From: Paracoccaceae bacterium
GTDB lineage: Bacteria > Pseudomonadota > Alphaproteobacteria > Rhodobacterales > Rhodobacteraceae
Length of the DNA: 64,000 nt
Direction of reading: 5' to 3'
Assembly: GCA_902534325.1 (NCBI GenBank)
Contig: CACAPQ010000002.1
Coordinates: forward strand, 45,764-109,763
The notes beneath the pieces were generated by a model. It was not told the origin of the DNA, searched no databases, and was given only the letters and a program-made list of their open reading frames with translations. Positions 25,391-33,977 of the stretch are shown one piece after another. The first letter of the stretch is position 1. Every line of letters starts with the position of its first letter. The position numbers and the translations under genes are program-made.

Positions 25391-26267
25391 GACTACTTCA
25401 AAGTTGGCATTAGGAAGCGCAAATTTTGGGCTTGACTATGGATTAGCCAACAAATCTGGCAAAGTATCCGTAAACGATTTAGCGGACATATTGTTTTTTG
25501 CGCAAGAAGCAGGCATTGACGTAGTCGACACTGCGCAAGCCTATGGAGATAGTGAGGCTCGTATTGGATCGCTTTGTGATGATGGTCAATTTAAAATTAT
25601 CACTAAGATTGGTGTCGGCCTCGAAAAAGAGTATGTCGATCATAATGCTATTAACAGCGTAAAGCAGAGTTGCAGAAGACTTAACCAATCACGTCTCTAC
25701 GCAGTTATGCTGCATCGCCCCGAAGTTCTGTTAGGTAGTCAAGGTAGCGCAATCGCTAGGGAATTGCAGACTTTGAAAGAGCAAGGTGTCATAACAAAAA
25801 TAGGGATCTCTGTTTACTCACCAGAAATTATCGCGGCAATATCAAAACTTTTTAAACTTGATATTGTGCAAGTACCGTTCAATATTTTTGATCAACAAAT
25901 ATTGTCATCCGGCTGGAGCGAAAAATTGAAAAGGAATGGGGTGGAAATTCATACACGATCAGTGTTCCTGCAAGGTCTGTTATTAATGAAACGGTCAAGT
26001 TTGCCCGACTATTTCGTCAAACATTGGCCAACACATTTTGATGCTTGGTATAAATTTTTGAATGAAAGCAGGGCTGACGCTTTAAATATTGCACTCAAAT
26101 TTGCCCTGAAGCAGGATTGGATTGACAAGATAGTGGTGGGGGTCGACAGCGTTTCACAATTGAAGGCACTCGTGGAAATAGAAAAGACCTCGGTGTCAAT
26201 AGATTTCCCAATATTGAGGTGTGATAATCCAAACCTAATTCATCCTTTAAAGTGGAACCTTGTATGA
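25383..26267 (+). CDS. Aldo/keto reductase family protein
   Basis: This TIM-barrel protein of about 294 residues has KLALGSANFGLDYGLANKSG at the start, DTAQAYGDSEARIG (catalytic Asp/Tyr) near 45, and LHRPEVLL (catalytic His region). It belongs to the aldo/keto reductases, which use NADPH, and is similar in plan to AKR genes in other Pse and legionaminate clusters. GTG at 25380 is an alternative start; the ATG at 25383 is preferred. It overlaps the next gene by ATGA. Its job may be reduction of a keto intermediate or substituent; canonical Pse synthesis does not need it. Confidence 0.75.
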   Translation: MNKTTSKLALGSANFGLDYGLANKSGKVSVNDLADILFFAQEAGIDVVDTAQAYGDSEARIGSLCDDGQFKIITKIGVGLEKEYVDHNAINSVKQSCRRLNQSRLYAVMLHRPEVLLGSQGSAIARELQTLKEQGVITKIGISVYSPEIIAAISKLFKLDIVQVPFNIFDQQILSSGWSEKLKRNGVEIHTRSVFLQGLLLMKRSSLPDYFVKHWPTHFDAWYKFLNESRADALNIALKFALKQDWIDKIVVGVDSVSQLKALVEIEKTSVSIDFPILRCDNPNLIHPLKWNLV

Positions 26268-28288
26268 AAGTTGTTGCCATAATTCAGGCTAGAATGGGAT
26301 CGACTAGATTACCAGGGAAAGTATTGAAGAAAATAAGTGGAATACCAGCAATAGAGATACTGCTGGCGCGATTAAGTCATTCTGAATTAATAGATGAAAT
26401 TTGTGTTGCAACCTCACATAATACGGAAAACGATGTTTTATGTGATGTCGTTGAAAAGTTAGGTTACTACGTAATTCGTGGTTCTAAAACTGACGTTCTT
26501 CAAAGATTTTGGGACGCAGCTGACGCCACCTCAGCTGATATTATCGTTAGGATCACAGGGGACTGTCCAGTTGTTGATCCAAAATTAGTGGATAAGGTAA
26601 TTGAGTTGTATTTGAAAGCTGACGTAGATTATGCTTCAAATATTGACCCGCCAACCTTTCCAGATGGTTTAGATGTTGAAGTTTTTGGGAGACGTTCACT
26701 CGAAGCTGCCAATCTTGGCGCGCAATCAGATTTTGACCGAGAACATGTTACCCCATTTATACGAAATGGGAATTTCAAAAAATTGAATTTAAGAAATGTT
26801 CAAGATACCTCTGAACTGCGTTTAACGTTGGATGAGCCTGAAGATCTAAAATTATTGCAGAACGTTTTCGACAGATTTCAGCCAGATATTAAGTTCAGTT
26901 ACGAAAAAATAGAAAAATTATTACTCAGTAATCCACGATTAACTGAAACCAATCATACTCATAAAAGAAATAAAGGAGCAAACATGGGTACTGGTCAAAA
27001 GCTCTGGCAAAGAGCTAAGAAAGCAATCCCAGGCGGTAATATGTTACTTTCTAAAAGATCCGAAATGCATCTTCCCGATAATTGGCCCAGTTATTTTTCT
27101 AAAACATCGGGATGTTCAGTTTGGGATTTGGACGGAAAACATTACTATGATTATCATCTAATGGGTGTTGGGACTAACTTATTGGGTTACTCGCACCCAG
27201 AAGTCGACGAAGCTGTTCTGCAGGTGATTAAAGATGGAAACATGTCTACTTTAAATGCCCCCGAAGAAGTATCGCTGGCAGAAAAACTAATTGAACTAGA
27301 CCCCTGGGCTGGAATGGTCAGGTTTGCTCGCTCAGGTGGAGAGGCAAATGCAGTTGCAATTCGCATCGCAAGAGCCGCATCAGGTCGTGACGGCGTGGCA
27401 GTTTGTGGATACCACGGATGGCATGACTGGTATTTATCAGCAAACCTTTCAGACGATGATAAATTAGCAGGGCATTTATTACCTGGCTTAAGTACTGCTG
27501 GAGTTCCAAAATCATTAAAGGGAAATGTTCATCCATTTAATTATAATGACTTATCTCATCTATCCAAATTGGTTTTAGAGAATGACATTGGTGTCATTAA
27601 GATGGAAGTGATTAGAAATGTGGAGCCATCAGATGATTTTCTGCAACGCGTGAGGAGATTAGCTACAGATAAAAAAATCGTGCTGATTTTTGATGAATGC
27701 ACTTCAGGTTTCAGAGAATGTTTTGGTGGCCTTCATAAGAAGTATGGAGTGTACCCAGATATTGCAGTTTATGGAAAAACACTTGGAAATGGATACGCGG
27801 TATCAGCTGTAGTCGGCCGAGAGGAAATTATGCAATCTGCGCAGTCCTCTTTTATAAGTTCAACTTTTTGGACTGAGAGAATTGGTTCAGCGGCTGCATT
27901 GAGGGCGTTAGAGGTTATGGAAAACGTAAAACCTTGGGAAACTGCGATCAAAGTTGGCTTTAAGGTGCGGGAAATTTGGACAGAAACTGCAGACGCGAAT
28001 GGATTAGATATATCGGTGAGTGGTTTGCCAGCTTTATCTAGCTACTCGTTTGCGTCTAAAAACGCCTTAGCTTATAAAACACTCATTACGCAAGAATTTT
28101 TGAAGCGCGGTTATTTGGCAGGCACTATTCTCTATGCTTCAAATGCGCACGATACTACAAAATTCGATGAATATGCGGCAATCCTAGATAACGTTTTTAA
28201 ATTAATTGCAGATTGTGAAAATGGGCAATCACTAAATAATCTGTTAGATGGTCCGATATGCCACGCTGGTTTCAAGAGACTTAATTAG
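26264..28288 (+). CDS. Fused PseF-like cytidylyltransferase and class III (GSAM-like) aminotransferase
   Basis: Residues 1 to about 232 form a SpsF/PseF-type CMP-sugar synthetase (IIQARMGSTRLPGKVLKKIS, ITGDCPVVDP, NIDPPTFPDGLDVEVF). Residues 241-674 form a complete class III aminotransferase resembling glutamate-1-semialdehyde aminomutase (KAIPGGNMLLSKR, FARSGGEANAVAIRIAR, IFDECTSGFRE, PLP lysine in AVYGKTLGNG). The linker of about 15 residues is polar. An AAAGGAG followed 5 bases later by an in-frame ATG at 26984 lies exactly between the domains, so the aminotransferase (434 residues) may also be made alone. The first domain would activate the nonulosonate with CTP. The N-terminal start is the ATGA at 26264. 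Confidence 0.85.
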   Translation: MKVVAIIQARMGSTRLPGKVLKKISGIPAIEILLARLSHSELIDEICVATSHNTENDVLCDVVEKLGYYVIRGSKTDVLQRFWDAADATSADIIVRITGDCPVVDPKLVDKVIELYLKADVDYASNIDPPTFPDGLDVEVFGRRSLEAANLGAQSDFDREHVTPFIRNGNFKKLNLRNVQDTSELRLTLDEPEDLKLLQNVFDRFQPDIKFSYEKIEKLLLSNPRLTETNHTHKRNKGANMGTGQKLWQRAKKAIPGGNMLLSKRSEMHLPDNWPSYFSKTSGCSVWDLDGKHYYDYHLMGVGTNLLGYSHPEVDEAVLQVIKDGNMSTLNAPEEVSLAEKLIELDPWAGMVRFARSGGEANAVAIRIARAASGRDGVAVCGYHGWHDWYLSANLSDDDKLAGHLLPGLSTAGVPKSLKGNVHPFNYNDLSHLSKLVLENDIGVIKMEVIRNVEPSDDFLQRVRRLATDKKIVLIFDECTSGFRECFGGLHKKYGVYPDIAVYGKTLGNGYAVSAVVGREEIMQSAQSSFISSTFWTERIGSAAALRALEVMENVKPWETAIKVGFKVREIWTETADANGLDISVSGLPALSSYSFASKNALAYKTLITQEFLKRGYLAGTILYASNAHDTTKFDEYAAILDNVFKLIADCENGQSLNNLLDGPICHAGFKRLN

Positions 28289-28290
28289 TT

Positions 28291-29388
28291 TTGGGTAAGC
28301 AAATATTAATTCGTGTGGATGCTTCGTCCGAAATCGGCACTGGACATCTGATGCGCTGCCTAGCTTTGGCAAACGAAGCAAAGCAACGAGGTTGGGAATG
28401 TACGTTTGTTTTAAGAGACCCAGAGCGTAAAATCGTCAAATTTATAGCTTCATTCGATCATAGGGTTGAGAAACTATTATCATTGTTTGATAGCGAAAAA
28501 TTTACTTCTAATGCGACAGCGCATGGTCATTGGTTGCCCGTTTCTCAAATCCAAGATGCAAACGAAACCGTCAATATAATTCATGATTTAAAGCCAGACT
28601 GGATAATTGTCGATCATTACGCATTAGATGCATCTTGGTTTTTCATCGTCAAAAAATGCATCGCTAAAATACTGGTGATCGATGATCTTGGCGATCGTGA
28701 TATAATTTGTGATATACTACTGAATCAAAACCTTGGAGCTAGTGCAGAAAAATACGATGGCAAATTACCCATTAACTGTCGGTTGTTTTTGGGCCCTACT
28801 TTTGCGTTACTTAGAAGTGAGTTCAGAGAGTGGCGTGAGCGGAGCCTGGAAGGGCGTTTAGATAGGAATATTGAAAATATTTTAATCACTATGGGGGGTG
28901 TTGATGCAGAAAATTATACACTCCAAATTCTAAAAGAAATCACAAAAAGTAAATATGCGAAGAAGTGCGCGTTCACGGTTATTATTGGGGGATCATATCC
29001 ACATACAAACACTCTTTATAAATTTCTTAATGCATCAAAATTGAGGGTTTCGGTCTTATCAAACGTAAAGAATATGGCTGAAATCATGAGTAAGTCAGAC
29101 TTGTGCATTGGTGCAGCTGGTTCAACATCTTGGGAACGTTGTTGCTTGGGGCAACCAACTATTACGTTTGCAATTGCGAATAACCAAAGAGAAATTGCAA
29201 AACAATTAAGCCAACGAAATGTAGCAATTTATTCAAACATAGATAATTTATTAGGAAATTTTGAGCAGTTTTTTGACGTTTCAGGCAAAGAATTGCAGAG
29301 AGTTTTAAGTATGAATTCTCGTCAAATCTGTGACGGATTTGGTGCATCCAGAGTTTTAGAAGAGTTGGAGAAGAAATATGAAAATTGA
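28291..29388 (+). CDS. pseG: UDP-2,4-diacetamido-trideoxy-altropyranose hydrolase
   Basis: This 365-residue GT-B-fold hydrolase has IRVDASSEIGTGHLMRCLAL (6-25, with the GxGH general base), IVDHYALD, VIDDLGDR, GGVDAENYT, and the nucleotide-binding GAAGSTSWERCCLG near 270. PseG cleaves UDP from the diacylated altrosamine before condensation with phosphoenolpyruvate. The start is TTG, two bases after the previous stop. It overlaps the formyltransferase by 11 bases. Confidence 0.85.
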   Translation: MGKQILIRVDASSEIGTGHLMRCLALANEAKQRGWECTFVLRDPERKIVKFIASFDHRVEKLLSLFDSEKFTSNATAHGHWLPVSQIQDANETVNIIHDLKPDWIIVDHYALDASWFFIVKKCIAKILVIDDLGDRDIICDILLNQNLGASAEKYDGKLPINCRLFLGPTFALLRSEFREWRERSLEGRLDRNIENILITMGGVDAENYTLQILKEITKSKYAKKCAFTVIIGGSYPHTNTLYKFLNASKLRVSVLSNVKNMAEIMSKSDLCIGAAGSTSWERCCLGQPTITFAIANNQREIAKQLSQRNVAIYSNIDNLLGNFEQFFDVSGKELQRVLSMNSRQICDGFGASRVLEELEKKYEN

Positions 29389-30025
29389 AATTCTTAACCC
29401 TGACCCGAACCATCCCATAAATCCGTATTTAAAGAGATGGAAGGCGAGATTAGCGCCTGACCATTCTGCCTCTATCGTAAGATGTCCAGAGCAAGTTTCC
29501 AACGGCGATCTTCTATTTTTAGTATCTTGCAATGTGTTATTAGATCGTGCAGTTACTAAGAGCTTTAAACATGCGATGGTTCTTCACGCGAGTGATTTAC
29601 CCAAAGGCCGTGGTTGGAGCCCTCACATTTGGGAGTTGCTAAATGGAGCAGACCAAATAACCGTGAGTTTGTTGGATGCTGCTGCGGCAGTAGACTGCGG
29701 TGATATTTATAAGAAAATCACTGTTGATATTCCTAAATCAGCCCTTTGGGATGAAATCAATGACTTGCTATTTTATGCAGAGATCCAATTAATCGAGTTT
29801 GCGATTGAGAACTTCGAAAATTTGCAGAAGCACCCGCAAAATTCAAAAATTGAAGCAACTTACCATCCTAAACGAAATCCTAAAGATAGTGAGATTGATC
29901 CAAATAAATCGATAAGTGATCAATTTGACTTAATACGAGTATGTGACCCTGATAGGTTCCCTGCTGTATTTTACCATAGGGGAGAATCCTACAAATTAAT
30001 TTTGGAGAAACTTTTAGATGACTAA
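29378..30025 (+). CDS. Formyltransferase-like protein in the PseH position
   Basis: This 215-residue protein is related to the methionyl-tRNA and sugar formyltransferase fold. It has LHASDLPKGRGWSPHIW near 70, equivalent to the 'H.S.LP..RG..P..W' loop, and a conserved acid in AAAVDCGDIYKK. The canonical pathway needs PseH, a GNAT acetyltransferase that acetylates the 4-amino group; no GNAT gene is present here. A formyl group on that nitrogen would become the 7-N-formyl of pseudaminic acid, a known variant in Pseudomonas pilin glycan. The family is clear, the exact acceptor is inference. Confidence 0.7.
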   Translation: MKIEILNPDPNHPINPYLKRWKARLAPDHSASIVRCPEQVSNGDLLFLVSCNVLLDRAVTKSFKHAMVLHASDLPKGRGWSPHIWELLNGADQITVSLLDAAAAVDCGDIYKKITVDIPKSALWDEINDLLFYAEIQLIEFAIENFENLQKHPQNSKIEATYHPKRNPKDSEIDPNKSISDQFDLIRVCDPDRFPAVFYHRGESYKLILEKLLDD

Positions 30026-31079
30026 AAATTCTGTAATTTTGGGGCGAGAAATAAGCGAGCAGGTTCCACCCTACATCATCGCTGAGATCTCCGCTAATCA
30101 TAATGGAAACATGGAAAATGCCTTCAAGATTATAGATATGGCAAAAAGATGTGGTGCTGACGCCGTGAAAATTCAGACCTACACTCCTGATACGATTACA
30201 CTGAACTCTGAAAAAGAAGATTTCGTTATCAAAGATGGATTATGGAAAGGTCGTACGTTACATCAATTATATGAATGGGCCCACACGCCGTGGGAGTGGC
30301 ACGCTGAAATTTTTGCATATGCCAAGGAGGTTGGCATTACATTATTCAGTACTCCTTTTGATGATACTGCTGTAAACTTATTAGAGGATTTAAATACACC
30401 AGCATATAAAATTGCTTCATTTGAATGTACCGACTTAAATCTGATCAAACGAGTAGCTCATACGAATAAACCACTAATTATTTCAACAGGCATGGCTAAT
30501 GATACAGAAATTGGCGAAGCAGTGGAAACTGCCATGAAATTTGGAACTGGCGAGTTAACACTGCTGCATTGCGTGAGTGGATATCCGTCTCCACCAGACG
30601 AATATAATTTGCATACGATTGCCGATATGAAAAATAGATTTGGTGTTAATGTAGGTCTCTCTGATCACACACTTAGCAACGTTACTGCAATATCAGCAGT
30701 AGCATTGGGTGCCGTCATGGTTGAAAAACATGTAACACTTGATAGAGACGGCGGTGGGCCTGATGATAGTTTTTCTCTGGAAGAAGATAGCTTACTGGAA
30801 TTGTGCTCCTCCACCAAAGTGGCTTGGCAAGCGCTTGGAAAAGTCAATTATGAGCGAACTGAAGCTGAAAAAGGAAATGTAAAGTTCAGGCGATCATTGT
30901 ATTATGTGCGCTCCCTCAAAAAGGGCGATATCATCACAGAAAATGACATAAGGAGCGTACGACCTGGATTTGGTCTGCCTCCAAAATATTATGAAAAGCT
31001 AATTGGATTAAGAGTGCTTCAAACAGTTGAAGAAAATACGCCCGTGACCTTTGATAGTGTCAATATTCAGTCATATTAA
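30018..31079 (+). CDS. pseI: Pseudaminic acid synthase
   Basis: This 353-residue NeuB-family enzyme has IIAEISANHNGNMENAFKII (19-38), VKIQTYTPDT, FECTDLNL, GLSDHTLSN, VEKHVTLDRDGGGPDDSFSL and a C-terminal SAF domain beginning near 285 (RSLYYVRSLKKGD). The ISANHNGN and GGGPDDSFSL variants are those of PseI rather than NeuB. It condenses the trideoxy-altrose sugar with phosphoenolpyruvate to form pseudaminic acid. It is the last gene of the operon and of the island: the tRNA remnant begins 28 bases downstream. Confidence 0.9.
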   Translation: MTKNSVILGREISEQVPPYIIAEISANHNGNMENAFKIIDMAKRCGADAVKIQTYTPDTITLNSEKEDFVIKDGLWKGRTLHQLYEWAHTPWEWHAEIFAYAKEVGITLFSTPFDDTAVNLLEDLNTPAYKIASFECTDLNLIKRVAHTNKPLIISTGMANDTEIGEAVETAMKFGTGELTLLHCVSGYPSPPDEYNLHTIADMKNRFGVNVGLSDHTLSNVTAISAVALGAVMVEKHVTLDRDGGGPDDSFSLEEDSLLELCSSTKVAWQALGKVNYERTEAEKGNVKFRRSLYYVRSLKKGDIITENDIRSVRPGFGLPPKYYEKLIGLRVLQTVEENTPVTFDSVNIQSY

Positions 31080-31107
31080 CTTTGCAAAATTAAATAAAAA
31101 TGGTATC

Positions 31108-31152
31108 ATCATAATCCGCGTGTCAGGGGTTCCAGTCCCTCCTCCGCTACCA
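31108..31152 (+). other. 3' half of tRNA-Met(CAT): probable island attachment site
   Basis: These 45 bases align to tRNA positions 32-76. They show anticodon loop ATCATAA with CAT anticodon (31110-31112), the 3' strand of the anticodon stem (31115-31119), variable loop GTGTC, a T-arm, the acceptor 3' strand CTCCGCT, discriminator A and encoded CCA (31150-31152). The bases upstream (31103-31107) cannot pair with the anticodon-stem strand, and no D-arm or 5' acceptor strand is present. The T-loop has C where a purine is expected and one T-stem pair is broken, so it is not functional. Such 3' halves starting in the anticodon loop are left by tyrosine-recombinase integration into tRNA genes. Confidence 0.85.
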
Positions 31153-31280
31153 AAAAACTCCATAAAATGGACCAGATTTATTAATCATATTTAATGATGT
31201 TGCTTGTATTCAGTCTCATGCCGTGGCTAGTGTAAACTATCTTAAAATTTTTCCTATAAATTTAACTTGTGAGAATAATA

Positions 31281-32738
31281 ATGTATCTTTGGAACAAAGC
31301 TGACGATAAGTTGCGTGAGGAATGCGGTGTTTTTGGTATATCTGGGCATGAGGAAGCAGCAGCTGTTACAGCACTGGGATTGCACGCATTACAGCATCGT
31401 GGCCAAGAAGCTGCGGGTATTGTCAGCTGGGATGGAAAGCATTTTCATTCAGAGAGGCGTATAGGGCTTGTTAGTGATCACTTCACTAAAAAACCAATAA
31501 TAGAAAGAATGCAAGGCCAAATGGCTATGGGCCATGTAAGATATTCAACAACAGGCGAGCCTGCTCTGAGAAATGTTCAACCTCTATTTGCAGATCTTTC
31601 CGTAGGCGGATTTGCAATTGCACATAATGGAAATTTAACAAACGCTTTAAAATTAAGAAATGAATTGGTTCAGAGGGGAGCAATATTTCAATCCACATCA
31701 GACACAGAAGTGCTTCTTCAATTGATAGCTCGCTCAAAAAGTGACAGTGTAATCAATCGTTTTGTCGATGCGCTAAAACAAATTGACGGGGCCTATGCAT
31801 TGGTTGCATTAACAGATGACAAATTAATAGGAGCAAGAGACCCTCTCGGTATCCGGCCATTAATTTTAGGTAAACTAGAAAATCAGTTTATTTTATCTTC
31901 AGAGACCTGCGCATTAGATATTATTGGCGCAAAATTTGTCAGAGAGATCGAAAATGGAGAGGTGGTTGTAATTTCTGGTGAAAAAATTGAAAGCATCAAG
32001 CCTTTTCCAGAAATAAAAAAACGGCCTTGCATATTTGAATACATTTATTTTGCTCGACCGGATAGTGTTTTTGGGGAGAAGAGTATTTATGAATGCCGTA
32101 AAAATTTTGGTCATGAGCTTGCCGTTGAAGCACCCTGTTCTGCTGATGTAGTTATTCCGGTTCCAGACAGTGGAGTTCCGGCTGCCTTGGGTTATGCTGA
32201 GGCAGCGGAATTACCTTTCGAATTAGGAATAATCAGGAATCATTATGTTGGCCGAACATTTATTGAGCCACAGCAATCCACTCGTGATTTTGGCGTCAAA
32301 CTTAAACATAATATCAACCGGCATGCTGTAAAGGGTAAAAAAGTTGTGCTCATTGATGACTCAATTGTTCGCGGCACGACGTCTGTGAAAATTGTGGAGT
32401 TGATGCGACAAGCAGGAGCTCAAGAAGTTCACATGAAAATAGCATCACCTCCAATAAAGTATCCTGACTTTTATGGTATCGACACACCAGAAAAAGAGCA
32501 ATTGTTAGCATCACTTAAGTCAGAAGAAGAAATGGCCGCATACATTGGAGCAGATAGTTTATCTTTCCTTTCAGTTGATGGCCTTTACAGAGCAATGGGA
32601 TACGAAAACGGTAGAGATGATACCAATCCAGCATTTACTGATCATTGTTTTACAGGTGATTATCCCACGCCACTGGAAGATAATAATATTGCTTGGTTAT
32701 TTGAAACATCTCAGCTTTCCGTCCGCAACGAAAACTAA
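31281..32738 (+). CDS. purF: Amidophosphoribosyltransferase
   Basis: This protein of about 485 residues makes 5-phosphoribosylamine from PRPP and glutamine, the first step of purine synthesis. The N-terminal nucleophile Cys is in REECGVFGI after a short propeptide. Glutaminase motifs are LQHRGQEAAGI and GHVRYSTTG, and the phosphoribosyltransferase motif VLIDDSIVRGTTS is near 363. ATG 31281 has GAGAA six bases upstream and is preferred over GTG 31269. It is the first core gene after the tRNA scar and is transcribed alone. Confidence 0.95.
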   Translation: MYLWNKADDKLREECGVFGISGHEEAAAVTALGLHALQHRGQEAAGIVSWDGKHFHSERRIGLVSDHFTKKPIIERMQGQMAMGHVRYSTTGEPALRNVQPLFADLSVGGFAIAHNGNLTNALKLRNELVQRGAIFQSTSDTEVLLQLIARSKSDSVINRFVDALKQIDGAYALVALTDDKLIGARDPLGIRPLILGKLENQFILSSETCALDIIGAKFVREIENGEVVVISGEKIESIKPFPEIKKRPCIFEYIYFARPDSVFGEKSIYECRKNFGHELAVEAPCSADVVIPVPDSGVPAALGYAEAAELPFELGIIRNHYVGRTFIEPQQSTRDFGVKLKHNINRHAVKGKKVVLIDDSIVRGTTSVKIVELMRQAGAQEVHMKIASPPIKYPDFYGIDTPEKEQLLASLKSEEEMAAYIGADSLSFLSVDGLYRAMGYENGRDDTNPAFTDHCFTGDYPTPLEDNNIAWLFETSQLSVRNEN

Positions 32739-32753
32739 AATTTTAAATTTTTG

Positions 32754-33050
32754 TTAGAGTTTTGACATTTGAGCAATCACCGGACCCATAGTTTCTTCGA
32801 CCATCTTTATTGAATATTCATTTGAACTTTTTTTACGGAATTCTTCCAGCTCTGCTCTATGTTTCTTTGCCGCATCCTCTGAAGAATAAATGGTAATGGA
32901 TTGGTGATGGTTGTCATCCATCTTCCACCAAAAAACATCTTCTGCTGGAGAAAGTGGTTTTACATTTTTACGCATCCCATCTTGCATCTCTTCTGCAGGT
33001 CTCAAACCCTTTTCATGATACCATGTGGTGTACACTATGTATTTTGCCAT
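32754..33050 (-). CDS. Small ferredoxin-fold (NIPSNAP/ABM-like) protein, unassigned
   Basis: This protein of 98 residues starts MAKYIVYTTWYHEKG. It is a single alpha/beta domain with His/Trp-rich centre (VFWWKMDDNHHQSITIY), resembling dimeric alpha-beta barrel proteins (DUF1330, NIPSNAP, antibiotic-monooxygenase folds). The start at 33050 has AGGGA about 8 bases upstream; in-frame ATGs at 33059 and 33068 are alternatives. No function is proposed. It converges on purF. Confidence 0.5.
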   Translation of the reverse strand: MAKYIVYTTWYHEKGLRPAEEMQDGMRKNVKPLSPAEDVFWWKMDDNHHQSITIYSSEDAAKKHRAELEEFRKKSSNEYSIKMVEETMGPVIAQMSKL

Positions 33051-33146
33051 TTCATTCATCCCTATCATTTCTAAATATGGAATCCTATTTCCAATTCATA
33101 TTTATTATTCTACTGTAAATGATTATTTGAAAATAAGGTCAACGCA

Positions 33147-33554
33147 ATGCAAATAATTAAATCCAATTCGCGACCCACAAGAAAAGCATCATCCGAGTAC
33201 TTTACAGGCACTGTGTGGCAAGACCCCATTATCGAGGCAGCTAAGCCTGCCAGAGTGCGGGCTTTAAAAGTTGCTTTTGAACCTGGAGCACGAACAGCAT
33301 GGCACACGCACCCTCTTGGCCAGACACTATATATAATAAGTGGTACAGGCCTAATAGGCTTAAGAAACGAGGCTCCAAAGCTAATTAAGGCTGGTGATAC
33401 CGTGTGGATACCACCTGGCGAAGAGCACTGGCACGGTGCCTCTGCTGCTAATTCAATGACACATATAGCTATTCAAGAAGCATTAAATGGAAGCGTTGCT
33501 ACCTGGTTAGAAAAAGTATCTGATGAACAGTATGTATTCACAGAAGATGTTTAA
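33147..33554 (+). CDS. Cupin-domain protein
   Basis: This 135-residue single-domain cupin carries both metal motifs: AWHTHPLGQTLYIISG (motif 1, His, His, Gln) and PPGEEHWHGA (motif 2, His). With an N-terminus reading VWQDPIIEAAKPARV, it resembles small cupins of the hydroxynitrile-lyase/carboxymuconolactone neighbour type that bind manganese or iron. The physiological substrate is unknown. It is separated from the divergent small protein gene by 96 bases and from the convergent lipoprotein by one base. Confidence 0.75.
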   Translation: MQIIKSNSRPTRKASSEYFTGTVWQDPIIEAAKPARVRALKVAFEPGARTAWHTHPLGQTLYIISGTGLIGLRNEAPKLIKAGDTVWIPPGEEHWHGASAANSMTHIAIQEALNGSVATWLEKVSDEQYVFTEDV

Positions 33555-33555
33555 C

Positions 33556-33951
33556 TCAATTAGAAAGGCTTTTGCTAAGTGCATCAGAACTTTCACAAGT
33601 CCGACTCAAGCCAAAAAGTGTATTTTCTTTAATCTTGCAATTTTGAAGTGATTTTTGATCACTCTTTCTGGTCACGGCATCAGTTGAACTATCTATTTTG
33701 TCCGCAGCGAGAACGTTGCTAAATAAAGAGCCAGATGTTTTGCAAGTTCGACTAAACCCAAAGAGGCTACCCGTTTTAGGCACACAATCCACACTTGAAT
33801 TTGGCACAGCATCTACCATTTCAGTTTTCTCAACTAAATCTGTAGAGTAGGTACTTTCCCACCTGCTTGATATTGAATCTTTGTTTAAAGACTCACATCC
33901 AGAGGTAATAAATAAAAAAGCTAGAAGACTTAAGATTTTGTGTGTTGTCAT
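33556..33951 (-). CDS. Small lipoprotein with two Cys-LFG-SRTC repeats
   Basis: The protein starts with a type II signal peptide (MTTHKILSLLAFLFITSGC), whose lipobox is ITSGC, so it should be lipid-anchored in the envelope. The mature part of about 110 residues carries an imperfect internal repeat, C-x-x-K-T-G-S-LFGFSRTC then C-K-I-K-E-N-T-LFGLSRTC, each bounded by two cysteines that could form a disulfide loop. The ATG at 33951 is preferred over GTG 33966 because it removes five residues ahead of the signal peptide. Function unknown. Confidence 0.65.
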   Translation of the reverse strand: MTTHKILSLLAFLFITSGCESLNKDSISSRWESTYSTDLVEKTEMVDAVPNSSVDCVPKTGSLFGFSRTCKTSGSLFSNVLAADKIDSSTDAVTRKSDQKSLQNCKIKENTLFGLSRTCESSDALSKSLSN

Positions 33952-33977
33952 TAATCGTAATCTCACTTTTTAAAATT

